Of a stretch of 64,000 bases of DNA, positions 34,741-45,100 are shown in pieces. The notes under the pieces are model-generated. The model did not search any database. It was not told the origin of the DNA and worked only from the letters and a program-made list of their open reading frames with translations. Positions within the stretch are counted from its first letter, which is position 1; every line of letters starts with the position of its first letter. The position numbers and the translations under genes were made by a program. The stretch is from Rhynochetos jubatus. Its lineage: Eukaryota > Chordata > Aves > Eurypygiformes > Rhynochetidae. The DNA is taken from positions 13,572,142 to 13,636,141 of the forward strand of contig CM050654.1 in NCBI GenBank assembly GCA_027574665.1. Direction: 5' to 3'.

Positions 34741-36765
34741 CAATTTCTATTGCTATCTCTGAGAGTTTCAGGTTGGCAGAAATGTTGGAGCTCAGAACCC
34801 ACCCAAGTCCTCTTTTGAAGACAGCATATGATCCCTCAGTTTCTCTCCCAGCAAAGCAGCATGTGTTTTTCTACAGCACATGCCAACGGGCTACTGCATT
34901 TGTTCCATGAACATGCCCAGGGAGACAACCTTCCTTCATTATTTATTTGCCGTTAACTCAAATTTCCATTACAGTGGGAGAAACTCCATTCCTGGGAAAA
35001 GTTCTCAGTGAGCCCGAAGTCGGCCTGGTGGACCATGGTAGATTTTTTCGCTTCTCCCCGTGTTGTGACTTTCTGCGGCCAGTTTTGCCCAGTGTTGGCT
35101 AGAATTATATATGCAAGATAAAGAAGAATTGTGTGATTCCCAGCCTCCAGCTCACACCCTCTCAACATCTGTTTTTCCAGGTCTTTATGGTAAGGCTTGG
35201 CTACCTGCTGCGTGGTGTCATGATTCCTAACAATAAGCAACATTTGTGTTTTCCTGTTCGCTGAGTTTTCTTCCTGGACTGAATTTCAATCGTGTGTATG
35301 TGCATGTGTCTGGCAAGGAGCTTGACCCTTCATTTCTGTAACTGTGACGAACGATTGACCTTGCCTCAGGGAAACAAATCTGCTCTATTTGTGTCTGCTG
35401 AATGCCTCAGGAGAGGTACCCAGCTCTCATAGGCTCCATCAAAGCTCAGTTTGTGTTGGGGTGTTTGATCGCTGATTTTTAGGGACTTGACTAGGTTGTA
35501 GCGGTGAAGCTGAGTGGAGTCTGGCATCTAATCTGTTGATGTGCTATGATAAACTCCCACGGCATTAAAGTGACTCAGGCTCTCTGTGGAAGGGATTTTG
35601 TTCAGTGCATAAATAAGTAGTTTATTTGTTGAAGGCTTTATGTCCCGGCTGGTCAGTTATCCAGACCACTTTGCCAAACTGCCATTAGTTCTCACTTATA
35701 AATCCCGTGGCACACAAATGTGCATAACGTCAAACGCTTGCTTGATGTGTTTTTGCTGGGTACCTGGAGCACAACAGTCAGGGTTGCAGAAGCATGCATG
35801 TCAACGGGTGCTCAGAAGTACCATCAAGCCCCTTAATCATGGCAGTTTCTCGCAACAGAGAACACTGGAATCCTGATCTTGCTGTGGCTCATTCTGATCA
35901 CAGGCACGGAAGAACTGTGCGCATCAGTGCATGCGTGTTCAAGCGAGCTGCTCCTGCAGGGAGGCTGTGTGCGCCTAGGTGGAGCCCCAGACCACCACAG
36001 CTGCCTTGCTCTCAGTGCCCGGGCCATGCCGGTACAGTGGTGAGTATTGAAATCAACCCCATCGTGACGCGGAAACAAACAGAATACCACGAGCTCTGCT
36101 CTGACCAAATAAGTTAAATATAGGCGGGACAAAAGATTGTAACAAAACAGCATCGATTCTTACCGTGCAGCGTGCCTTGCTGTAGACCCGGCTCAGTTTC
36201 ATGTCTCTTGAACTGTGCAGGAGTGGATGAGTTGTACCTGCTCCAGGTTTGCATCCATGTTTCCAGCGCTGTGCTGTAGCTGGAGACAGCCACAGGAAGT
36301 AATGCCACGGCTTTACTGAACCACGTTTTGGCAGTTCTAGTGGCGCAGGCCCATCGTGTACCCACACGGGACACCTGCGGCAGAGTGGCAGCGCTGCTTG
36401 GTTCACCTCTGGTGGGTTTGGGTGGGGAAAGGCCGGGTCCGGTGCAGTCACTGGTGTTAGAGGTTCAGAGACTGAGGTTTCAAAAAAAGCATTTCCAGGC
36501 TTTTCCACCAGTTTGAGTGAAAATCATCAAAAGCTCAGTCTTTCTTTTTTTGTGGCAACTCTGCCCGTTGTGCAGGTGTAACCGGCACAGGTGATGCTGG
36601 ATTTTTAACCATGCCGCTCAGGTATTAGGGAACGTCTTTTACTGCTTCGAGGAATAACACTGAAATTGCCAGTGTCTGCCGCAGCGGCGCGAACACTCCC
36701 TTGTAGAGATGTGTTCGCCGGTGTGAGTACCGCTGCGCTGTAACCGGGCGGTGAGGCCCACAGTC

Positions 36766-36772
36766 ACTTACT
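36766..36772 (-). promoter_or_regulatory. Candidate minus-strand splice donor beside CpG island 2
   Basis: On the minus strand the sequence reads GGACA|GTAAGTG, with the intron starting at 36771 and running left. A transcript starting in CpG island 2 and running leftward could use it. The donor lacks the usual G at -1. This is a prediction only. Confidence 0.25.
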
Positions 36773-36864
36773 GTCCTGCTTTTGCAGTGTCCCGAGGCTG
36801 AGGGGCCGGCGTGTGAGGTGCCGCAGTGCGCGCGGCCGGCCGGCAGGGGGCACCAAACCCCTTC

Positions 36865-36885
36865 GGGCGGGCGGGCGGCGGGGGG
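36865..36885 (+). other. Putative G-quadruplex in CpG island 2
   Basis: Three GGG runs joined by single C bases (36865-36875) are followed by GGC and a six-G run at 36880-36885. Short loops make it a strong quadruplex candidate, as often found at promoters. Confidence 0.7.
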
Positions 36886-37163
36886 TGGTGAGGAGCGCGC
36901 CGCTCCGGCAGCCCCCAAGTTCCCGGCTCCCGCCGCCCGCCCCCACCTCCGATGGCCAGGCCCTCGCAGCCCTCGTGCCCGAGCTCTGCGGCCGGCACAC
37001 GCGGGCTGAGGCCGCGGGCTGCGGAAGGGGCAAGGCGGGACGCGCGCGGCCGCTGCCCCGTGCTGCCCCGGGCCGGCGGTGAGCCCGCCCCACACCTGAA
37101 ACCCGCTTCCGAGCCCCTGCCCCCGGGCGATACTGGCCAGCGGCAGGCCCTGCGCCGCGGGTC

Positions 37164-37171
37164 GGGGCGGG
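37164..37171 (+). promoter_or_regulatory. GC box (Sp1-type)
   Basis: GGGGCGGG, the classical Sp1/KLF core, lies inside CpG island 2. Expected by chance in GC-rich DNA, so it supports but does not prove a promoter. Confidence 0.5.
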
Positions 37172-37669
37172 ACGCCGGGGGGCGGCAGCCCTGCCAGGCG
37201 GCTGCCATCCCGTGCCGCGCTCGGCCACCGCCGCCTCTGTGGCACCGTGACCAGGCCGCCGAGCTGCGCGGGCCCGCCCGCCCCCGAAACGCGTGGCGTT
37301 AAGGGTGTCCGCCTGGAACGGTTCTTCCCGCGGGGCGGTTTTGCACTGCTGCCCCCACTTCACGAAATGCACACCACTTAGCCGATACCGTGCCCAGTAA
37401 TTTGACATTTGTTCCCTGACAACTTCCCGCATCTTTGCAGTGGGTTTTGGGGTGGACAGAGGTTTTCGGTGTATTCGTCGTCTCCGCTAAAGCAAGTGCT
37501 GTGCCTAACGCTCAGCCATACTGTGAATAAGCAGAATTTGTTAGCTTGTTAAAATGAAGCTATCCCCAGTTAGCGCAGGAGATAACCCTAACTTGGGCTT
37601 CCGGCTCTCACTTACTTGGCAGCACAACTTTTCGTCTTGGACGCACACTTTCGGTGCTACAAATTAATC

Positions 37670-37681
37670 TCGGAGGTGAGA
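37670..37681 (+). promoter_or_regulatory. Candidate plus-strand splice donor
   Basis: CGGAG|GTGAGA, with the exon end at 37675, lies about 350 bases right of CpG island 2. A rightward transcript starting in the island could have its first exon end here. This is a motif match only. Confidence 0.3.
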
Positions 37682-40200
37682 CGCCGCGTTGCTGCTGGCA
37701 AAGAAACCTTGCTTTTGTAGTAGTAGTGACTAATTTACACGCCTGCCCCCGCTCTCTTTCTAGCCGCCTATTCATAAGCAGCATATCAAGGGTGGACGAA
37801 TGCCAGCAGAACAGCCTGTCTTCGGGAAAGATACTAGGGTTTTTTCACCCTTCCCTGACTCTCTACTTGTGCTGGCACAGAAAGCCTGTCAGTACACCCT
37901 CCATCGTTACCTTATTTTTCCTTGTTTCCTTTCCTCCCACTCCAGCTCCCTCCAACCCTTCAGTTTCTTCCCGATAAATATCTTGACGCTGAGGAAGGCG
38001 CTAACGGGAGTTTGTGTGTGTTTTCATTTGGAAGTCATTCTTTCCGAGACTGATTTCGAGGAAGCAAAAGTCTCTTTGTAACCGCCATATTTCACGTCTG
38101 ATAGGACTGCCTTGGGTTTTTTTTGCTCAGGTTTATTACAAGCTGCCCTGTCGCCACCGGAGCATTCGAACTTCTTGCTGAAATTGCACTCGGCCATCCC
38201 TTTCCGCAAGCGAGGGAGAAAGGAGGTCTGTAAGAGTTCACGTTAATAATGACTCTAAACGCCCATTTCCCACACGTCTTTGCTAGCACAAACAACGAAA
38301 ATTGTCCACTTGCAGAGAACCTGATTCAGCTTTCTTGCATTCCGCAATAACAGATGGATTGCTAGACTGTTTACTGTTGCTTCCCACAAACTTCCTGTTA
38401 GTAAACTCCTGTATTATTTATGAAACAGAAAAATTACAAAGAAGTATCTTAGCTGATTACTGCCTGCTGGTGAACCACTGCCAGAGAAACTTTTTATCCA
38501 AATACACGTATGGGAGCAAAGCTCCCGCCCGCTGCAGGGGCTTTTTGGTATTATTTTTACAACTGTTTGTTTCACAATATACCGTGACCCTGGCCGGACG
38601 CGTGGCCCTTTAGCGCTGTGCTCCCGAGCAGGTATTTCCTGCACCCAGGCATTTACAGCTGAATCGAGGTGTCTGTGAACGTGTGAAGGATCGAGGGGGG
38701 GGAGAAGCACGCATGCATGTTACAGAGATCAGCTATGAATAAGAAATCTTTAAAGCCTTTTTGTTGTACAGTGACAATGATGAATGAGTTGTTCCTAATG
38801 CGATATTAATCTCTGCTGACCTAGCTTAGGATGCCGGCTACCTTGGAGCTGTTGGCAGCAAACAGAATGGTGCTGTATCAATCGCCTTCATGCTACTTCC
38901 GATACAAGTAGACAGTACATGTGAAGAAACTTTATCTTCTGCTTGGTTTGGCTGTTAAACCACCAAACAGACGAGCTGAGAAGAGCACTTTGTCTGCACT
39001 GTGTACTGTAGGTTAGACTGATTTCTGACTCGCAGTGTTGTGAGGGAGGAGGCCAGCCGAAAATCGGCTTGTACTACTGTATGGACAGAGCCAGGGAATT
39101 TTGGAAATAGTCAGTAATAAAGATGTGCAAAATGTAACGAACAAATACGAATCTTGTATATTACCAAAAGGGATTTTAGTGATTTTAGCAATAGCACTTG
39201 ACATAACATGGCCATTCTGATTTTTAAACAGTTGCTATTATATTTCACTGAGTTTCCATTCTATTTATGTATTCTGTATGAACGAATTGGCTGCTCCACC
39301 TGATATTTATGGTTGTGGACGTGCGTTATATATACAGAAACAGAATTAAAATTTTCCTGATCGGAGACGAAGATAAGTCTTCTTTGAGGTTTTTTATTTG
39401 ATTCCCTAAACTGAAATCTAAACTGGAAACAGCGCTGCATGCTGAGCACTTTCTGTTAGCCCTGTTACCACAGATCATTCACTGCGTAAAGTTTAACAAA
39501 AAAAGCTGCTGTGCATTGTAGGCAGCTGCAGGACGCTGATTTAATGTCGTATACCTTTGTAAGAGCTGCATTTGCAAAGCCCTGCTATCAGATGGAACAT
39601 GGCATTTGCTGCTCGTGGGGCAGAGCTCATTGTGAGTGTTTGTGTGAGACAGCGTCACGTAACTGATCACTCATTTCAAGAAATAGCAAGAGTATGTCGG
39701 CTCTGATCGAATTCTCTCTTTTCTCTGCCTCCTTAAACGCCCTCACTCAGAGCTCCTACTGACAGAAAAAGAATTCAGTATTATTAAGGGCAGATGATCG
39801 ACGGCAGTATCTCCTGATGCTTTAATCCACCAACAGGAATCTTGTGACAGATGTTTCTGCGCTTTATGCAAATAGGAACTTCATGGATCAGTTTTCCTTT
39901 CCTCCGTGGAATATGTGCAGCTGGAAAATAGAAATCCAGCTCCACGGCACAAAGCGAACAAAAAAATCATGCCACTGACCAAAGAGGCAGCCGAGAGAAA
40001 GCAAGCCGTAGATGTGAAATCGATTGTACAGCTGGTTCTTAGGAGCACTTCTGGGCGTCTTAATCAAGCAGTGTATGCCACGATATGGGTTTTGTGGGCT
40101 TTCTCTGCGACGACACTGTCGCTCACAAGTCCCTTCTGAAAGGGGGAAAAAAAATCTTTCCCAGGTTGTGTACGTTTCTTCTCAAATCTTGTGTTTTACC
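37682..40200. other. Right part of CpG-retaining domain, no gene recognised
   Basis: GC content is ordinary to low but CpG remains frequent. AT-rich blocks at 38700-38960 and 39110-39460 are repeat-free and look conserved. I searched for a recognisable exon or microRNA seed and found none. Confidence 0.45.
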
Positions 40201-41165
40201 GTTTCTTAGACGCTGATTTCATTCTCACAGTAGCTGTGGAGAGCTGTATTAGATATACTACGTAAGTGCATTAAAAATAGTGGTCAGGTTTGCAGATGAA
40301 GAAGGATTTCAGCTTCTTCTAGGTTATAAATAGGGTGCAGATATTTATGTAACTGTGTGGGGTTAGTTGTGTTCTGTATACTAGCACAGAAAGCTGGGTA
40401 TGTGAAAATGATTGATGAAAATAAGATAGAAAATTTCCTTCCTATTTATTAGAACGAAAAAACAACCCTCAGACTTGGTGAATCAGTGGAGGCTTAAAGG
40501 AAATACAGTTTTACAAATTATTGTATAGTGTATGAAAGAACATTTGTATTTAGTAGTTTCTGTAGTATCATGCAATAAGGACGGGTGGTGGAATCTCACC
40601 TATTATTACCCTAGAAAACCCTGAAAGGTGGTAATCCTAAAAGCAATTATTTAAATAATGCCATTTTTATTACTATTATTAAATAAACCTAATACTGTTA
40701 TTTTAGACTGATTTGGCCTTCTAATTTTATATAGTTCTTTTAAGATTCCTGTGCAAGTATTTATATTATCAGACATCAGAACAAGTCTCATGAATTGTTA
40801 GTCAGCATTGTACCTTATTTTCTCGGTGAGGCTTTTGTTAATCTTCTACATTTTAGGTGTTTTAAAATCTATTGTGGGTCACATTTTTATTTTTTCTGCA
40901 ATATTTTCATGTAGAATTTAATTTGAAGCCTGTATCTGGCACTGTGTAAGCATTCAGTCAGGAACTATGCTAAATCTTCTTTATACATACGCGAAGCCTG
41001 GGTTTGTATCATGGTATTGTGCAGAATCTTGTCTCCATTTCACGACTAGTCAAACGCCGGGAAGAGATCTTTATTCAGTTCAGATGTACTACGTAATTTT
41101 GTTCAAAAGCCCCTTTCTGTACTTCTTTTTTCTAGTTAAATTTATAACAAACATTACTGATTTTA

Positions 41166-41192
41166 CTATTTTAATTGAACTATTTTAATTGA
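41166..41192. repeat. Two-copy 14-base tandem duplication
   Basis: CTATTTTAATTGA at 41166-41178 repeats at 41180-41192, followed by an A-rich stretch to 41220. Confidence 0.85.
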
Positions 41193-41731
41193 GTTCCTTA
41201 AAAAAAAAAGAAAGAAAAAACCCACCCAAAGATGTAGTGCCAATACTAGGAAAAGAGGAAAGAAAGGGACTACATGTGTAAATGGCTGTCATGCCATACT
41301 GAATCGAATTCAGATGGATAGCAAATAATTGGCAATAAGTCTGTAGATACTATATCATGCCTGGTTTTACGAGTAGCCGTGCAGCTAGTGATGTTCTGCA
41401 GGTAAGGTACAGGTTCAGCTAAGACCTGTGTCTGAAGAGTCAAATACCATTCTGGAATCAAGTATTAATAGAATAAACTTAATTTTAGTTTTTTATAAGT
41501 GCAGCTGCATTTTCTATTTAATTACAGGTTTCCACAGTAGTAATTTTTCCGTGACCTGTGCAATCTCAAAAGTCAGAAAATTGCTTCTTTTTTAAAGCTG
41601 ACAATAGCACGGTATGTTTCCAAAGGAGACAGACAAATTACAGAAAATCATTACTTTAAGCATATTTAAATAGCCAGGAAGAAATCCTAATTGAAAAGTT
41701 TGGTAAAATGTGAGAAAGTTAGCAGTGCTTA

Positions 41732-41749
41732 TTTTTTTTTTTTTTTTTT
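41732..41749 (+). repeat. Poly-T tract (T18)
   Basis: Eighteen consecutive T with no retroposon body recognised on either side. Confidence 0.9.
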
Positions 41750-42170
41750 AAGGATTATTCTCCTGTTGTTCGTAGCTCTACAAGCTGCTTATGATACGAT
41801 GTCTTTCCTTTCTCTGCCCACCCTCTCCCCCCCTTTCCTCTCTCATAAGGTTAGACAAAACATTTTTAGGAAGCAAAGATTTTAACTGGAGGGTGATTAA
41901 TTTGTAGGTGTGTTTAATAACCTAAATTGATTCTGAAGCTAATACAAAGGTAATGGGAATGTTTTGTATTTCTTTCATGGGCTTCAGAGCAGTCTGTGAG
42001 CCTTTATTTTCCAGTAGTAGCTGGTTTCCCTAGTATTTGAAAAGAATTTTGTAACCATATAATCACTGTAATATATGTACAGGTGATACAGTAGCATATT
42101 TATGTTAAACTTTAACATGATTCAAGTCAATAATTGACCTAGAAATGAGCAGCATTAGAGTAATCCTTAA

Positions 42171-45100
42171 ATGAGCCTGCGTTTAATGACGTGGCTTGGC
42201 TGGTGGGGTGGAGGGCGAGTCCCCAGGGCTGGGGCTGTCGGCAGACCTGTGGGGGCATGCGGCAGAACTCTCCTCCCACCTCCCGACCCCCTGCCTTTGG
42301 GGACGCAGCGGGAATTTAGGAACTGCTTGCGAAGGAGTTCAGCAGCGTTGTGAGGAGCCCAGTGCCACCGTTGGTGGGTGGGGAGCCCCAGCACGGAGCC
42401 GTGGGGTGACTGCAATGGTTGGCAGCCGGTCCCTGTTTCTGCCCTGCTGCTACCCAGCGAAGGGGGTGTTTGGGCAAAGCTGCCCGCCACACGGCCTGGG
42501 GTGCAGAGGGTGAGGAGCACTGCCATGGTTCTGGCTTTCTGTGCCCCTCACCGTCCTGGCCAGCTGCCTGCATAGCTTCCAGTTGCTGGCCATTAAGCGT
42601 GTTAGTGCCAGGCAGCGTATTTCTAACCACAGTTGTTCAGAAAGGGGAAAAAAAAGAGGTTTCATAAAATAGACTCAACAATCATGATGTGCACCCCACT
42701 CTCTCTGGCCACCTCCTCCCCAGTAACCTGTGCTCTTCCCTCGTTCCTCTGGTCCTTTGCCCGCTGTTGCCAAGCTTTCCCCAGCACAGCAGGGCCAGGG
42801 CCCTTTCCCTGACGGCCCTCCAAGCCTGTGCAGCGGTTTTTGGTAGCTCATCTCCAGAGTTTGCCCAGAGCAGTGGAGAGTAGCTCCCAGGGAGCAGAGG
42901 CAGGGCACCCCGGTGCTGTGCACGGGCAGCCCTAGGTCCACAGAGGATTTTGGGGGAGTGGTTGGGTGTGCAGGCATCGCGGGAGGAAGTGGGCTGGCCA
43001 GTGGAAACTGCTGATGACATCTCATGGAAGAGAGAAGAAAGCCTTTACTGGGGTCTATTCTGCTGCCACAGAGACTGAGCAGAGTTGCCTGCCGAGGTAG
43101 GTAGCCATGGTAATGTGCCTTCAGCAGTTTCCCCAAGGGAGCACACAGGAGGAGTTGCTCTTCCCCATCCCTGTGTCCTCCATTTCCCATCTCTCCATGA
43201 CTGCAGCTCTTACAATTGGGCGCAGACGATGGTCCTGTTGATTAGTCTGATCCTTATTACAAAGACAACAACCATCAGTGGAGGAATTTGCTGTATTTTT
43301 GTCTTACTTTCCATGGAGCAGCAGGTCAGTTTACCCAGCTGGCTCTCACTAGGAGATACCCAGTACTGTGGTCTCTGCACAAATGCTGGGGCAGCTCCAT
43401 GGCGACAAGGACAGTCGTAACTCTGTCAAAGCCGATCTCAGCTTGTACTCCATGATGTAACGATCTGACCCAAGCAATTTCTGCGTGAAGCACTCCAGGC
43501 ATATTTGTTAAGAAAAAAAAAAAAGTTTAAATTTAAGCTAATGCTTCCATTTTTTGCTCTGGTTAATCAGACTCATTAGACACAAAATAGTTTTCAGTCC
43601 CTAGGTTGACCTAGACTGTAGACGTAAAGCAGTGCGAAAGGACAAGGAACAGGCTGGTTCCTACCTGTGATGGGCAACCCAAAGTGAGCATGGGGGGCAG
43701 GACTGCATCCTGCCCTTGTAATCGTGCTGGCCTGGGTGTCCTGCAGCTGTTCATGGCAGGGATCCCTCGGCCGGTCTGTTCTCCATCCCAGCACTGCTCA
43801 TCTTCTGGTCTGCACGTCACAGGAGCTGTGTGCAAAAACAGTCGGCATCCAAGGCTTGTCTGGTCAGCAGTGTTCTTCATTTAAAGGCAAATGAAAAATG
43901 AGGTGAAGTTTGTCATACTTGCCTGATACTTTTGCTTTCTGTCACTTTGTTTCTTAGTGGTGTGAAAAAATGGGAGTTTACATATGGGAGTGGGGGTGAT
44001 CTTTCTTGCAGTTTTTATTGTTTGCCAAATTTTTCAGTGACTTATCAGACTATGCTGTTGTGTTTTCTGACCCACCTGGTCCCAGATCATGCTGAGTGTC
44101 TCATTTTCATGACAGCCGGCTGATCATCAGCACAGCCGAGTTGAGGGACTCAGTGGAAGGACCTTGACCCCTCAGCCAGCATCTCTCAGGGAATTCTCTT
44201 TGTTGGGTGCTTTCAGGCTGAGGCCTCCCCCAAAGACGAAGGTGATTTCTGTTTGCCAAAGTGAGGAGACAACAGGAGGATGAATAAAGATGACAATCTT
44301 CTAGGCAGTCAGCTGAACTTGTTCCGACTGATACCACCCTGTGGTATTCAGACGGCAGCTAACCCAAGGTTTCCCTAACCTCGGCAGAAGTGCGAGAAAT
44401 AGTTGCAGGAGGATGAAGTGTTCTTGAACTGTTTCTCCAATGTATCAAGCACAAGCAGGCTTTTCTTCAATATTAAGCACGTGGCTCTCTTTTCTTCCCC
44501 TTTAAAGAAACTTTTTATTGTAGACTATAAAAGGGGGAAAAAAATCAATCTCTTTTCTGTTTGTGGACCCCTGTGCTGTCTCTACACTATCCAAGGACAA
44601 AGATGCAAATCAGGACCTCCTCGGTATAATAGCATTTATAAGGCAAATTTCTTGCTAAAGTCTTACAGTAAAAGCAAAAGGTTAAAAGAAATAGCTGTGC
44701 TCAAGTGTCATTTTAAACAAAAAGGGGGGGAAAAAAATTAACCGCATTCTTAAAAACATCAGCCAGAGCTTCCCTGGAAGCATCAAAAACAGCATTCCAG
44801 ATAAAAGCAGCATGATGTGAAAAGACCTGATCAGCAACAGATTGATGTCTGGGCTTGGGGACTAATGTAAGAACTTAAAGACTTGGCTAGAGAATATATC
44901 TTGAGAAGCATAAACATATAAGAGGATGCCAAACCATGAAAGGCTTCCTTTGCACTGAGCGTTCAGAAACGGGCGTGTTGACAAGCAGGGAAGCCAATGC
45001 TGCAAGCAAAGCACACAGGGTGATGAATAAACGCAGCCTTTGGGAGCCTAGGACAAGCTCTAGAAAGGGGCCAACCTATTTACCCACAATTTTAAGTGTC

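Larger units (their letters stand above)
32601..36779. other. Inter-island sequence, no gene recognised
   Basis: Unique DNA with moderately retained CpG. A good consensus donor, ACAGTG|GTGAGT, lies at 36039/36040 on the plus strand. Open frames are below about 150 codons and have no known domain. Small repeats are listed separately. Confidence 0.45.
36780..37330. promoter_or_regulatory. CpG island 2
   Basis: About 77 CpG are counted by hand in 36,781-37,320, near the composition-expected number. An Sp1-type GC box, GGGGCGGG, lies at 37164-37171, and GC-box-like runs lie at 36865-36885. Candidate splice donors flank it on both strands (minus at about 36771, plus at 37675/37676), so it could be a divergent promoter. 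Open frames up to 222 codons on the minus strand lack domains and reflect composition. It is the more promoter-like of the two islands. Confidence 0.8.
31690..40200. promoter_or_regulatory. CpG-retaining domain, about 8.5 kb
   Basis: CpG is rare to the left (often 0-1 per 60 bases) but becomes frequent at about 31,690 and stays so to about 40,200, where it falls again. By hand I count about 36 CpG in 39,001-40,200, where GC is only about 40%, against roughly 9 in the next 900 bases. Retention of CpG in low-GC sequence implies low germ-line methylation rather than mere GC richness. Known analogues are broad hypomethylated valleys over developmental regulators. No coding exon was recognised inside. 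Confidence 0.6.
40201..42170. other. AT-rich unique sequence
   Basis: CpG-poor and strongly AT-rich, with possible conserved blocks around 40260-40360 and 40600-40760. A 13-base duplication and poly-T/A tracts are listed separately. No gene is recognised. Confidence 0.5.

Noticed and set aside
36625..37432. Minus-strand frames of 146-222 codons across CpG island 2
   Set aside because: Same composition effect; several frames are open at once and none has recognisable protein features.
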